In this document: piece by piece, positions 1-8,862 of the stretch
How positions within the stretch are numbered: position 1 is the first letter of the stretch
How the letters are laid out: each line of letters opens with the position of its first letter
Source of the DNA: Bryobacterales bacterium
Lineage (GTDB): Bacteria > Acidobacteriota > Terriglobia > Bryobacterales > Bryobacteraceae
Direction of reading: 5' to 3'
Length of the DNA stretch: 59,134 nt
Assembly (NCBI GenBank): GCA_016789905.1
Contig: JAEUQC010000105.1
Span: 1-59,134 of the forward strand
Notes under the pieces: model-generated
The model's input: only the letters and a program-made list of their open reading frames with translations
What the model was told of the DNA's origin: nothing
Databases searched by the model: none
Program-made: the position numbers and the translations under genes

Positions 1-138
1 CAGCCCATTATTGACGAACTGCTCCCGCAGCAGCCTCTTCCCGATTCCTACTTGCAATACCTCCGCTTGAAGCTTCGCGCTGTCTCCTCAAACCCCTCGG
101 CGGCTGTCCAAAAAACTACGGTTTTGTGTGATCGCTAA
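1..138 (+). CDS. C-terminal fragment of an unidentified protein (cut by window edge)
   Basis: Frame 1 is open from the first base to a TAA at 136-138, giving 45 residues that end in LCDR. The composition is compatible with a real C-terminus, but the piece is too short to place in a family. The following 180 bases up to the next gene show nothing recognisable. It could equally be a chance open frame. Confidence 0.3.
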   Translation, partial: QPIIDELLPQQPLPDSYLQYLRLKLRAVSSNPSAAVQKTTVLCDR

Positions 139-320
139 CAACTATTCAAAAAATTGAGCCGCACGATCCCTACCTTCCGGATTGCCGACGGTTGGGACCG
201 CGCAAACGACAACTTCGCAACGGGACTTATGAATAGCCAACTTCCGTATAGCGGCGTCATCCGGCAGATGTGCCGCCGTGCCGATCTCCGCTCGAAACAG
301 AACGTGAGACAATCGCCTCG

Positions 321-1202
321 ATGACGTTTAGTTCTGCCCGCGCCGCCGCGTTTCTAGGCGTTCTGGTGGCCGCAATCGACATTTTTTGCCGGCTCGGCGC
401 ACAAGCGGCGGCAGACTCATTCGACGGGTCTCGCCCGGGTATGGAGCGCGACATCGAAGGAATCCGGTTCTGCTGGGCGCCCGCCGGATCGTTTCGGATG
501 GGTAGTCCTCCCGAAGAACCGGAACGGCGCTCGGACGAGGGGCCAGAGAACGTGACCATCACGCGTGGGTTCTGGATCGGCAAGTACGAAGTCACGCAAC
601 GCGAGTGGTCGATCGAGATGGGCGCTTTTCCCCGCGATCAGGACAAGGGCCGCGGCCCCGACGTGCCCGTGTATTGGGTGAGTTGGGCCGAAGCGGACGA
701 GTTTTGTCGCCGTGTTACGGCGCGTGCGCGCGCCTCCGGATCGCTTCAGGGAGACTGGGAGATCCGACTTCCGACTGAGGCTCAATGGGAGTACGCCTGC
801 CGGGCCGGAAGTTCCCCTGCAACCTCCTACGGAGCCCGCCTCGACCGTACGCAAGCAAATATCGGATCGCCCTATCCGGGCGGTATAGGCAAGAATTCCG
901 AGGGGAAGTCCGTCAAGGTCGGCAGTTATCCAGCAAATGCCTGGGGGCTTCATGACATGCACGGTAATGTGTGGGAGTGGTGCCTGGACTGGTACTATCG
1001 CCGGCTTCCCGGCGGCATCGATCCAGACCTTTCCGCCGAACCGGGAGAGCGCAACCGTGATGGCACATTCTCCCGCGTACGCCGAGGCGGCGCGTGGGTC
1101 GAAGAGGGCTGGGCCAACCGTTCTGCGATGCGGCTGCGATTTGAGCCAAACCGCAGCAGTGACCACATCGGTTTCCGGATCACCGCGGTCCGACGTAAAT
1201 AG
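321..1202 (+). CDS. SUMF1/FGE-sulfatase-fold protein, probably secreted, lacking the catalytic cysteines
   Basis: A 293-residue protein with the formylglycine-generating-enzyme (SUMF1) fold. After a hydrophobic N-terminus (about residues 8-30, a likely signal peptide) come the family landmarks: FRMGSPPEEPERR, GFWIGKYEVTQREW, VSWAEADEFCRR, RLPTEAQWEYACRAG, LHDMHGNVWEWCLDW and the terminal GFR. I chose the ATG at 321 because it places the signal peptide at the start; a GTG at 270 is also in frame. True formylglycine-generating enzymes have a Cys pair in the RGGSW-x-C...YC region. Here that stretch reads RRGGAWVEEGWANRSAMR and has no Cys, so sulfatase activation is unlikely. A structural or ligand-binding role, as for many bacterial SUMF1-domain proteins, is more plausible. 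Confidence 0.85.
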   Translation: MTFSSARAAAFLGVLVAAIDIFCRLGAQAAADSFDGSRPGMERDIEGIRFCWAPAGSFRMGSPPEEPERRSDEGPENVTITRGFWIGKYEVTQREWSIEMGAFPRDQDKGRGPDVPVYWVSWAEADEFCRRVTARARASGSLQGDWEIRLPTEAQWEYACRAGSSPATSYGARLDRTQANIGSPYPGGIGKNSEGKSVKVGSYPANAWGLHDMHGNVWEWCLDWYYRRLPGGIDPDLSAEPGERNRDGTFSRVRRGGAWVEEGWANRSAMRLRFEPNRSSDHIGFRITAVRRK

Positions 1203-1299
1203 GGAGTGACGGCAAGAGCGATGTCAGGGCAAATCGTCGGCAATTCGCAAGGTCCGTCCGCCGGGATTTGTGCCCGCGGCGGGTTCGCCGAAAATCAGG

Positions 1300-3744
1300 T
1301 CACTCTTGCCGCAACGCCATGATTGGGTCGAGCTTCATTGCCCGTCGCGCGGGGAAGTAGCAGGCCGCGATGGCGACCGCGATCAGCAATACCGACACCA
1401 CAACAAGAGTTAATGGATCTGTGGCGGTAACACCGAACAGCAGTCCGGAACTCGCTTGACCCAGCCACAGTGCTCCGAGCAGCCCGAGTATCAATCCAGT
1501 CAGGGTCAGCTTCATTCCCTCACCGAGGATCATGCGGAAAATTCCCCCGGCCTGTGCGCCAATAGCCATGCGGATTCCGATTTCCCGCGTGCGTGTCTCG
1601 ATGGAGTACTGGATGAGGCCGTAAATTCCTACAGCGGCCATCAGCAGCGCCACAATGGAAAAGCCGATCAGCAGGGAAGTCTGAAATCGGCGCTGCGCAA
1701 AGTAAGCTCCGAACTGCTGTTCTAAAGTTGCCACTTGGCCGACGGATGCATTCTTCTCGACTCCGCGCACGGCCGCCCGGAGCGTCGCGGTCATCGCCTG
1801 TGGGTGGTCCGATGAGGTGCGCACGAAAAGGTCGACGTTGCGCGGAGGACCACTCTGCGCCAGAGAAACGAACATCTGCGGAAGCGGTTCGCGCTCCGGC
1901 CCCTGCACCCGCATATCGGCCACGACACCAACGACCCTGTACCATGGGCTATCGGAATCGCGCGGGCCCAATTTGAATCGTTTCCCCAACGGATCGTGCC
2001 CCGGCCACGAGCGCCGAGCCATTGCATCGTTAATAATCGCCACAAGTGGCGCATCCGGCCCATCCCCGGTGGAAAAGAAGCGGCCTCGGAGCAGCGGCGT
2101 CCCTATGGCATTGAAGAAATCGGCGCTGACCTCCTCGCCAGCGAACTGCAAGCGCTCGGAGACGGTATCGCCATCTCGTTCTGCGGTGACGACCGCTTCC
2201 CGGTTGTGCTCTTTAAACAACTCTCCGATGATGCCGACGTCCTCCACATCCGGAATCCTCTTAATTGATTCAAGCAGGCTATGGTAAAAGTTTTGTTTAG
2301 CTGGGGTGCTGAATGCCATCGGGGCGGAGAGTTCCATCACCAGGACCCGCTGGGACCTGAATCCCGGATTGATGCTGTTCACGTTCCACCAGCTTCGAAT
2401 GAGCAGGCCGCCGCCAGCGAGCAACATGATCGCGAGCGCAAAATCCGCCACTACCAACACGCGGCGGGCTCGACGTATGCCTACTTCCCCCGAGACACAT
2501 CGGCCACCTTCTCCGCCGGCAGGACGCAGGTCGCGGCGCAACGTCGCAAGTGCGGGCGACAATCCCACAGGAATTCCTGCGAGTAAACTGATGGCCAGAG
2601 CCCAGCCGAGGCCCCCCAGATCCAGCCCAATTTCACTGAGGCGCGGCAAGTTGCGAGGACCAAAGGCACGAATCAGGTCAATGCCGACTGACGCGAGCAG
2701 CGTGCCAACCAGTCCAGCGAAGACGGAGAGCAGGACTCCCTCGGCGATCAGTTGCCGAACGATCCGGCCAGCACTCGCTCCAAGCGCAGCGCGAATGGCC
2801 ATCTCTCGTGAGCGAGCGATGCTGCGCGCCAATGAGAGATTGGTGATGTTGGCAGTAGCAATTAGGAACACGCAAAAGACAGCACCGCCCAGCATCCACA
2901 ACCCCAATCGCGATTGGGCTCCGACTATGTACTGACTCAGTGGAACGACGTTAATGGTACGGTTTCGTGCGTCCGCGGGCAGTTGATCGCTGAGCCGGCG
3001 AGCGACTGCAGTCATCTCGGTTTGAGCCAGTTCGAACGTCACGCTCGATCGGAGTCGTCCAACTGCAAACCATCCGTCTCGACCGCGTACGGTCTGGCCG
3101 CGAGGGTGCGGCTCCCAGACGTCGGCCTCGAGTCTCGCAATTTTGAAACCCCCAGGGAGAATGCCGATGATCTGAGAAGGAAAGCCATTGAGCACGAGCG
3201 TCGCGCCGATGGCGCCGTGAGAGCCTCCGAACCGCGCTTGCCAGAAGCGATGACTAATCAGGACCAGACGCTGCCCCTGCTCGGCTTCTTCGGCCGAAAA
3301 GCTGCGCCCAAGGATGGGCGTGACACCCAGGAGTGGAAGTAGGTTGTGGGAGATGCTCGCGCCGACGATCTGCTCCACTCCGTCAGTTCCAGTCAGGAAC
3401 GTGGACACTGCATCGAATGTAGCAATACCCTCGAAGCTCCTACTTTGACTCCGCCACTGCTCAATATCCCACAGTGCCGATCTGCCCTCGCGAAAATCCC
3501 GGGTCGGATCTTCCGCGAACAACATAGCCAATCGTTCCGGGAATTGATAGGGAAGCGGTCGGAGTAAAACGGCATTCAGGACGCTAAACATTGCAGTACT
3601 GGCGCCAATCGCCAGAGCGAGCACCACTACCGCAGTCATCGTGAATCCAGGGCTTCTTCGCAGACTCCGGAACCCGTAGTGCAAGTCCTGCGCCGTCGTC
3701 TCGATCAGCGCGAACGTCCCTATTTCACGACCCTTTGCTTTCAT
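1300..3744 (-). CDS. ADOP-type ABC transporter permease (FtsX/MacB duplicated permease)
   Basis: An 814-residue membrane protein with the duplicated FtsX/MacB architecture typical of Acidobacteria. A short N-terminal LHYGFRSLRRSPGFT segment leads into the first transmembrane helix (about 37-58), then a MacB periplasmic domain and an FtsX block with three helices (about 280-400). A linker and a second helix starting near ARRVLVVADFALAIML follow, then a second periplasmic domain and a last FtsX block containing the TREIGIRMAIGA signature. It ends PARRAMKLDPIMALRQE, the usual family ending. Such permeases often have no dedicated ATPase next door, and none is seen here. No PadR regulator, a common partner, is adjacent either. 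GGAGG lies 11 nt before the ATG. The substrate is unknown; macrolide or lipoprotein efflux is only a family-level guess. Confidence 0.9.
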   Translation of the reverse strand: MKAKGREIGTFALIETTAQDLHYGFRSLRRSPGFTMTAVVVLALAIGASTAMFSVLNAVLLRPLPYQFPERLAMLFAEDPTRDFREGRSALWDIEQWRSQSRSFEGIATFDAVSTFLTGTDGVEQIVGASISHNLLPLLGVTPILGRSFSAEEAEQGQRLVLISHRFWQARFGGSHGAIGATLVLNGFPSQIIGILPGGFKIARLEADVWEPHPRGQTVRGRDGWFAVGRLRSSVTFELAQTEMTAVARRLSDQLPADARNRTINVVPLSQYIVGAQSRLGLWMLGGAVFCVFLIATANITNLSLARSIARSREMAIRAALGASAGRIVRQLIAEGVLLSVFAGLVGTLLASVGIDLIRAFGPRNLPRLSEIGLDLGGLGWALAISLLAGIPVGLSPALATLRRDLRPAGGEGGRCVSGEVGIRRARRVLVVADFALAIMLLAGGGLLIRSWWNVNSINPGFRSQRVLVMELSAPMAFSTPAKQNFYHSLLESIKRIPDVEDVGIIGELFKEHNREAVVTAERDGDTVSERLQFAGEEVSADFFNAIGTPLLRGRFFSTGDGPDAPLVAIINDAMARRSWPGHDPLGKRFKLGPRDSDSPWYRVVGVVADMRVQGPEREPLPQMFVSLAQSGPPRNVDLFVRTSSDHPQAMTATLRAAVRGVEKNASVGQVATLEQQFGAYFAQRRFQTSLLIGFSIVALLMAAVGIYGLIQYSIETRTREIGIRMAIGAQAGGIFRMILGEGMKLTLTGLILGLLGALWLGQASSGLLFGVTATDPLTLVVVSVLLIAVAIAACYFPARRAMKLDPIMALRQE

Positions 3745-4600
3745 ACGCTCAAATTCCTCCGAAGCGGCGCATTACTCTTTTTTCGTTCAGACCTCAGTCG
3801 AGGATCAAGAGGCTCTTGTTCACTATCGTGTAGTGCAACTCGCGGTCCACGCCAACCGAAAGAAAACAACACGGCGTGCCAGCACCCTCTGTTCGGAAGC
3901 GGGACCAACCGTTCCAGTTTCGAACGGCACGCGCACCCGCGCCAAGAATCGCAAGATCCTCTGAGGTCGAAGCGCCTACATGTTCTGTCCGGATCGTTGG
4001 CAATCCGTAAGTTGGTCACAAACGGCGTTCTGGGAAATGGCTAGATCACCCGCCGATAGGGCTTTGGTAGGATGAATCGTTTTCGGCGGCAACGATCATA
4101 CTGACGGGCGAAGCGGAGCTGTGCAGCGGAAGACGCGACTCTTTTTTGAAGCGCCACGAGGCGGGCGCCAGCGCAAGCAAACGGCCGCTTACTTGGATGT
4201 ACCCATCATTGCGTCGCGGATCATCAATGCCTCGTTCCTCCCGCTCCACGCAGACTAAGCCCCACATTTCTTGCTTTAAAGCTGGACCAGCACCCTCGGT
4301 ATGCGAGAGATGTGGAGCGCCTGAATCGCTGTAGAGGGCGGGTTGCCCTTAACGAACATTTTCCGGTTGTTGACGTCGGCGCGCCATCGTCTCAGCGACG
4401 TTAACAACTCCCAAGAAATGCCACAGAGACGCAGAGAACCAACCGGAGAAGGCGGCAAACAAGCCCGCTTCGGGAGTACGTTGACCGCAACGACACAAGC
4501 CCCAGAAAACCGAAAAGCGCAACGCGTCGCAAAGAATACCCTTATGCAAACTACCGCTGCGCTAACAAAACCCCACCGAATCTGGCGCCTTGAAATATTT
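3745..4600. other. Intergenic region without a supportable gene
   Basis: About 850 bases between the permease start and tRNA-Asn. Short open frames exist on both strands (for example 4046-4267 minus and 4146-4334 plus), but none has a ribosome site, a recognisable domain or a consistent third-position GC preference. I see no tRNA, repeat or hairpin. It may hold decayed sequence. Confidence 0.5.
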
Positions 4601-4675
<75 letters not shown>

Positions 4676-4695
4676 GCAGCGTTACTGCCAGACCT

Positions 4696-4725
4696 ATTAC
4701 AGCAAACCGCCCCACAAAAAGTCAA
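4696..4725 (-). promoter_or_regulatory. Promoter of tRNA-Asn
   Basis: On the minus strand TTGACT (4725-4720) and TGTAAT (4701-4696) are separated by 18 bp, each 5/6 to the sigma-70 consensus. They lie about 20 nt upstream of the mature tRNA 5' end, the right place for a short 5' leader. Confidence 0.7.
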
Positions 4726-4731
4726 CATCCG

Positions 4732-5592
4732 CTAACGATTTCGCAGCCAATCGGCCAACCGCCCGGGCCACGACGCCAGCGCGATATCGCTCCACGCCAA
4801 CCCAACGCCGTGCGGCCCCTTCTCGTAAATGTGCAACTCGGCTGGCACGCCATGCTTTCTCAACGCTAAGTAGAACAGCACACTATTTTCCGGCGGCACT
4901 CCCGTATCCGCGTCGGTATGAAACAGAAAGGTCGGCGGCGTCTCCCTGCTAACGGCCCGCTCGTTGGACAAACTGGCCACCAGTTTCGGGTCCGGATTCT
5001 CACCCAGCAGATTCCGCCGGCTCCCCTTGTGAACGTATGCCTCTTCAGTAAACGTCACCACCGGGTAGGCGAGCACAGCGAAATCGGGCCGTGAACTTGC
5101 CCGCTCAATCACGTCCTCCGCCGCGGCATTCCCCGCGTCGAAATGCGTCGCCGCCGTCGCCGAAAGATGCCCCCCGGCACTAAAGCCCATGATGCCGATT
5201 TTGGCCGGGTTCACGTTGAACTCAGCCGCCCGCGCCCGCACCGTCCGCAAAGCGCGCTGGGCGTCGTTGAGCATCGATGGATGGCGATACCGCGGACCCA
5301 GCCGATAGCGCAACACGAACGCAGAGATCCCCTGCGAGTTCAGCCACTGCGCAATCTGCTTGCCCTCGTGGTCAACGGCGAGTCCCCCGTACCCGCCCCC
5401 GGGGCACACCACTATCGCCTTTCCGTTTGGATTCTTCGCCAGCCACGGCGTCAACGCCGGAATGTCCTTCTCGTCCGTCCCCTGCGCCCCGGGCGCCCCG
5501 TTCGGCCATAGCGGGAAAACGGCAGGTTCGGGGACCGGTCGCTGCGCGAACATCGCGGCGGCGGTTACAATACTAGCGATCAATCTGCGCAT
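4732..5592 (-). CDS. Secreted alpha/beta hydrolase (acetyl esterase/lipase, BD-FAE-like)
   Basis: A 286-residue protein with a short signal peptide (MRRLIASIVTAAAMFAQ) and an alpha/beta-hydrolase fold. The oxyanion region is CPGGGYGGLA (about 63-72), the nucleophile elbow is GFSAGG with Ser138, the acid lies in the FLFHTDADTGVPPENS region and the His in KGPHGVG. The pattern matches acetyl-esterase/xylan-esterase-like lipases of the BD-FAE type. An open frame extends upstream to 5703, but the ATG at 5592 starts the signal peptide and has a TATCGT hexamer ending 7 nt before it. The likely role is deacylation of plant or microbial polysaccharide esters; the substrate cannot be read from sequence. 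Confidence 0.85.
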   Translation of the reverse strand: MRRLIASIVTAAAMFAQRPVPEPAVFPLWPNGAPGAQGTDEKDIPALTPWLAKNPNGKAIVVCPGGGYGGLAVDHEGKQIAQWLNSQGISAFVLRYRLGPRYRHPSMLNDAQRALRTVRARAAEFNVNPAKIGIMGFSAGGHLSATAATHFDAGNAAAEDVIERASSRPDFAVLAYPVVTFTEEAYVHKGSRRNLLGENPDPKLVASLSNERAVSRETPPTFLFHTDADTGVPPENSVLFYLALRKHGVPAELHIYEKGPHGVGLAWSDIALASWPGRLADWLRNR

Positions 5593-5636
5593 GGGGGCAA
5601 CGATAGCGCACCGCGCCAAGCTCCTGCAATACGAAT

Positions 5637-5642
5637 TACAAT
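5637..5642 (+). promoter_or_regulatory. Putative -10 element (TACAAT) for the DUF5995 gene
   Basis: TACAAT ends 8 nt before the ATG at 5651. No Shine-Dalgarno sequence lies between, so the message would be leaderless. No clear -35 is visible. Confidence 0.5.
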
Positions 5643-5650
5643 GCACTTCA

Positions 5651-6403
5651 ATGGCAACGGCGAATACCATCGACGAAGTGATAGACGCGCTAACCAGCAT
5701 CATCGAGCAGGCGAAGGCAAACCGGTCCCGCTTGGGCTACTTCCCCGCCCTCTACCGTCGCGTCACGCGAGCCGTCAAGAATGGCATCGCCAATGGACGA
5801 TTTGAAGATGGCCCCCGCATGGAGCGGCTCGACGTAGTCTTTGCCAATCGCTATCTCTCCGCCTATTACGATTGGCACAATCAGCGGCCAGTCTCCCAAT
5901 GCTGGAACCTCGCGTTCTCCGCCGCCGCGCGAACGGATCGCATCATCACCCAGCACCTCCTGCTCGGCATAAACGCGCACATCAATCTCGACCTCGCCGT
6001 GGCCGCCGCGGAGGTAGCGCCCGGCCCCGCCATTCATGCCCTCGCCGCGGACTTCCGCCAGATCAACAAACTCCTCTACGAACAGGTCGGCGACGTGCAG
6101 GACGCGATCGCAAGTGTCGCCCCGTTAATGTGGCTGCTCGATATCGCCGGCGGCCAAGCCGAAGAGCGGATGGTCGAGTTCAGCCTGCTCAAGGCCAGGG
6201 ACGCCGCCTGGATGCAGTCGCTCGTTCTCGCCGAAATGACCGGTGGCGAACAGCGCGAGGCGATTCGCGTCGTCGATGCGGCCACGTCTCTCATCGGTGC
6301 CGGCGTTCTGGACCCGCCGGGCTGGCGCCTCCGTTTGGCCCTGCAGGCCATCGTGCGCACCGAAAACGCCGATGTCGCGAACGTTATCCAGGCGCTCGCG
6401 TAG
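5651..6403 (+). CDS. DUF5995 family protein
   Basis: A 250-residue cytoplasmic protein of the DUF5995 family. The most telling segments are WHNQRPVSQCWNLAF (about residues 77-91) and QHLLLGINAHINLDLAVA (about 103-120). The protein is mostly helical with no signal peptide or membrane helix. The molecular function of the family is not known. The ATG at 5651 is preferred over the long upstream open frame because a TACAAT hexamer lies just before it and the upstream part overlaps the divergent esterase. Its stop codon abuts that of the convergent RHH gene with no spacer. Confidence 0.8.
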   Translation: MATANTIDEVIDALTSIIEQAKANRSRLGYFPALYRRVTRAVKNGIANGRFEDGPRMERLDVVFANRYLSAYYDWHNQRPVSQCWNLAFSAAARTDRIITQHLLLGINAHINLDLAVAAAEVAPGPAIHALAADFRQINKLLYEQVGDVQDAIASVAPLMWLLDIAGGQAEERMVEFSLLKARDAAWMQSLVLAEMTGGEQREAIRVVDAATSLIGAGVLDPPGWRLRLALQAIVRTENADVANVIQALA

Positions 6404-6595
6404 CTATTCCGGCTCTCCGCCAGGCTTCCCAACCCGCGCGGCCGGCCCTGGCAGCCGGCCCGCGCGCTTCAACGCCTCCCGCAACAAGTACTCCACTTGT
6501 CCATTCAGCGAACGAAACTCGTCGTCCGCCCACTCCTTTACGAGATCCAGAGTCTGGGCGTCGATGCGGATTAGGAATGACTTCCGCTCGGCCAT
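6404..6595 (-). CDS. Arc/MetJ-type ribbon-helix-helix DNA-binding protein
   Basis: A 63-residue protein starting MAERKSFLIRIDAQTLDLVK. It has the ribbon-helix-helix layout: a beta strand KSFLIRID, helix A (TLDLVKEWADDEF) and the turn RSLNGQVEYLLREALKRAG, with the conserved SLNGQ before helix B. A charged and Pro-rich tail follows. It begins 9 nt after the SPFH stop codon and should be co-transcribed with it. RHH proteins bind DNA as dimers through the paired strand at short 6-8 bp half-sites. The repeated ATATCA/TGATAT motif over the SPFH promoter is the obvious candidate target (inference). Confidence 0.85.
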   Translation of the reverse strand: MAERKSFLIRIDAQTLDLVKEWADDEFRSLNGQVEYLLREALKRAGRLPGPAARVGKPGGEPE

Positions 6596-6604
6596 CGGAT
6601 CTCC

Positions 6605-7483
6605 TTAGTGATGTAGCGTTCCCGCATTGATGATCGGTTGCGTGCTGCGCTCCCCGCATAGAACTACCAGTAGGTTGGAAACCATCGAGGCCTTGCGCTC
6701 TTCGTCCAGATTAACAACCGAACGCTGGCTCAGCATGTCGAGCGCCATTTCCACCATTCCCACCGCGCCTTCCACAATCTTTTGACGCGCCGCGATAATC
6801 GCCGAGGCCTGCTGGCGCTGCAGCATTGCCGCCGCAATTTCCGGTGCGTAGGCTAGATGGCTGATCCTCGCCTCCACCACCGACACCCCAGCTACCGCCA
6901 GCCGTTCCTGAATCTCGTGCTGAAGCCGCGCGGCGATCTCCGCCGTGTTGGCCCGCAGCGATAGGCCGTCTTTCTCATGCGAATCATAGGAGTAGTGCGT
7001 CGCAAGGTTGCGTAGCGCCGCCTCACTCTGTATGTTCACGTAGTTCTCGTAATTGTCCACTTGGAACGACGCCTCCGCCGAATCCACCACCTTCCACACC
7101 ACTACCGCGCCGATCTCGATCGGGTTCCCGTCGAAATCATTTACCTTCAGCCGGTTCGTCTCAAAATTGCGCGTCCGTAACGACACGCTGTGCTTGGTAT
7201 ACAACGGGTTGGCCCAGCGCAGACCCTCATCTTTCACCGTTCCCACATATTTGCCGAACAGTTGCATAACCACCGCTTTGTTCGGGTGCACCGTGAAAAA
7301 TCCGCACGCAACCACCAGCGCTGCTACAATTAGCCCCACTCCGCATAGCAGCATCGTCGCCACGCCGTATTCCGCCATCCGCTTGGCATTCACTAAAACG
7401 TACAGCCCTGCGCCGGCTATCGCTATATCCGCAAGCAACATCGCGTAGCCCGACGCGGCGGCGATTCGAATCTCTTTGATCAC
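6605..7483 (-). CDS. SPFH/prohibitin domain membrane protein
   Basis: A 292-residue protein with two N-terminal transmembrane segments (about 10-31 and 42-62), followed by an SPFH (stomatin/prohibitin/flotillin/HflK-C) domain. This begins [30 protein letters not shown] and continues through [21 protein letters not shown] helical part, [41 protein letters not shown], is the typical oligomerising coiled coil. These proteins form large ring or microdomain assemblies on the membrane. The start is GTG at 7483 with an ideal AAGGAGG 6 nt upstream. It is the first gene of an operon with the RHH protein. Confidence 0.9.
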   Translation of the reverse strand: MIKEIRIAAASGYAMLLADIAIAGAGLYVLVNAKRMAEYGVATMLLCGVGLIVAALVVACGFFTVHPNKAVVMQLFGKYVGTVKDEGLRWANPLYTKHSVSLRTRNFETNRLKVNDFDGNPIEIGAVVVWKVVDSAEASFQVDNYENYVNIQSEAALRNLATHYSYDSHEKDGLSLRANTAEIAARLQHEIQERLAVAGVSVVEARISHLAYAPEIAAAMLQRQQASAIIAARQKIVEGAVGMVEMALDMLSQRSVVNLDEERKASMVSNLLVVLCGERSTQPIINAGTLHH

Positions 7484-7507
7484 ATTGGCCTCCTTAGGGT
7501 CAATACC

Positions 7508-7549
7508 ATATCAATATAGAAATGATATCACTTTGATATTTTCTGTCAA
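7508..7549 (-). promoter_or_regulatory. SPFH operon promoter overlapped by repeated ATATCA/TGATAT half-sites
   Basis: On the minus strand a perfect -35 TTGACA (7549-7544) and a -10 TATCAT (7527-7522) are 16 bp apart. The region contains the palindrome TGATATCA (7523-7530) over the -10, TGATAT (7534-7539) in the spacer exactly 11 bp from the first copy, and ATATCA (7508-7513) near the transcription start. This is the geometry expected for an RHH repressor binding on one face of the helix. The regulator is inferred to be the operon's own RHH protein. Confidence 0.6.
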
Positions 7550-7574
7550 GCACATTTCTCACCCCTGCGGCATG

Positions 7575-7580
7575 TATCAT
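7575..7580 (+). promoter_or_regulatory. Putative -10 element (TATCAT) for the PQQ-propeller gene
   Basis: TATCAT ends 7 nt before the ATG at 7588. This favours 7588 over the ATG at 7579, which overlaps the hexamer. No Shine-Dalgarno sequence is present. Confidence 0.45.
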
Positions 7581-7587
7581 GGCGTGT

Positions 7588-8844
7588 ATGCGCCGCATCT
7601 GGATTTCTGTCCCCCTCACAATCGCCACTCTCATGGCGGGAAACTGGCCGCAGTGGAGAGGCCCCTCGCTCGACGGCGTCAGCGACGAACGGGGCCTCCC
7701 TGAAAAGTGGTCCACGGAGGAAAACGTAACCTGGAAATTGGCCCTGCCCGCCAGAAGCGGCGCCACCCCCATCATTTGGGGCGAGACCATCTTCCTAAAC
7801 GTTGCCGAAAACGACGACCTGCAACTCTGGGCGGTAGACCGCGCCGCGGGCACCGTGAAATGGAAGAAGAAAATCGGCGGCGGCAACTACAAGATCAACA
7901 AGCAGAACATGTCCTCCCCCTCACCGGTTACCGACGGCAAAAGCGTTTTTGTCATGACCGGCACCGGCATTTTCAAAGCCTTCGATTTCAACGGCGCCGA
8001 ACTCTGGTCTCGCGATATCCAAAAGGACTACGGGACTTTCGGCTTGAATTGGGGCTACGCGTCCTCGCCGTTGCTATGGAACGGAACCCTTTACGTGCAG
8101 GTGTTGCACGGAATGAAGACCGACGACCCTTCTTACATTCTGAAAATCGACCCGAAAACCGGCAAGACAGTGGCGCGCATGGACCGCCCGACAGACGCCA
8201 TCGTCGAATCGCCGGATAGCTACACGACACCCGCAATCTGGACCTCCGGAAAACAAGCGGAGTTGATCATCACCGGCGGCGACGTAGTAACCGGGCACGA
8301 CCCCGCCACACTAAAGGAACTCTGGCGCGCCAATGTCCTCAACCCGCAGAACAACCCCATGAACCGCATCATCGCCTCGCCAGTGGTGCGCGATGGGCTC
8401 ATCTACGCGCCCACACGCGTGCGGCCCCTGACGGCGCTCCGTCCCGGCGGCCGGGGCGATGTCACTAAATCTCATATGGTGTGGCAGAATCCGAACGGTC
8501 CCGATGTTCCCACTCCCGTGACCGACGGGAAATTTCTCTATGTGACCAACGACCGCGGCATCATTTGGTGCCTTGACGCAAAAACCGGCGCCGAGATCTA
8601 CGGCGGCAAACGCATCCGGCCCGCCATCTATAGTTCGTCCCCGGTGCTGGCCGATGGAAAGCTCTATGTAACGAATGAAGAAGGGCTCGTTACGGTTTTG
8701 CAGGCCGGCCCCGAGTTCAAGGTGCTTTCTGAAAACGACATGAAAGATTACACCTTGAGTTCTCCGGCCGTCAGCGACGGCCAGTTGTTTCTGCGCACGG
8801 CCAGTCAGTTGTATTGCATCGGGAAGCGTTCGTCCAAGCGGTGA
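7588..8844 (+). CDS. Secreted PQQ-like beta-propeller protein
   Basis: A 418-residue protein with a signal peptide ([18 protein letters not shown]) leading directly into [14 protein letters not shown]. That motif opens a large family of exported PQQ-repeat propellers in Acidobacteria and Planctomycetes. Repeats of the W-type blade follow ([60 protein letters not shown]), consistent with an eight-bladed propeller. The fold is shared with BamB and with quinoprotein dehydrogenases. No heme motif or PQQ ligand set is evident, so a dehydrogenase activity is not claimed. A paralogue lies at 13744-15024. Confidence 0.85.
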   Translation: MRRIWISVPLTIATLMAGNWPQWRGPSLDGVSDERGLPEKWSTEENVTWKLALPARSGATPIIWGETIFLNVAENDDLQLWAVDRAAGTVKWKKKIGGGNYKINKQNMSSPSPVTDGKSVFVMTGTGIFKAFDFNGAELWSRDIQKDYGTFGLNWGYASSPLLWNGTLYVQVLHGMKTDDPSYILKIDPKTGKTVARMDRPTDAIVESPDSYTTPAIWTSGKQAELIITGGDVVTGHDPATLKELWRANVLNPQNNPMNRIIASPVVRDGLIYAPTRVRPLTALRPGGRGDVTKSHMVWQNPNGPDVPTPVTDGKFLYVTNDRGIIWCLDAKTGAEIYGGKRIRPAIYSSSPVLADGKLYVTNEEGLVTVLQAGPEFKVLSENDMKDYTLSSPAVSDGQLFLRTASQLYCIGKRSSKR

Positions 8845-8850
8845 ATGCGA

Positions 8851-8856
8851 TAGCAT
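8851..8856 (+). promoter_or_regulatory. Putative -10 element (TAGCAT) for the LacI-type regulator
   Basis: TAGCAT ends 6 nt before the ATG at 8863, in the 18-nt gap after the propeller gene. It would give a leaderless transcript. Confidence 0.45.
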
Positions 8857-8862
8857 AGCCGC

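Noticed and set aside
1205..1312. Inverted repeat GGCAAGAG ... CTCTTGCC around the end of the SUMF1-like gene as terminator
   Set aside because: The arms are about 90 bp apart without a T run, so termination or an element cannot be argued.
4046..4334. Short open frames on both strands between the permease and tRNA-Asn
   Set aside because: No ribosome site, no recognisable domain, and the two strands are about equally plausible.
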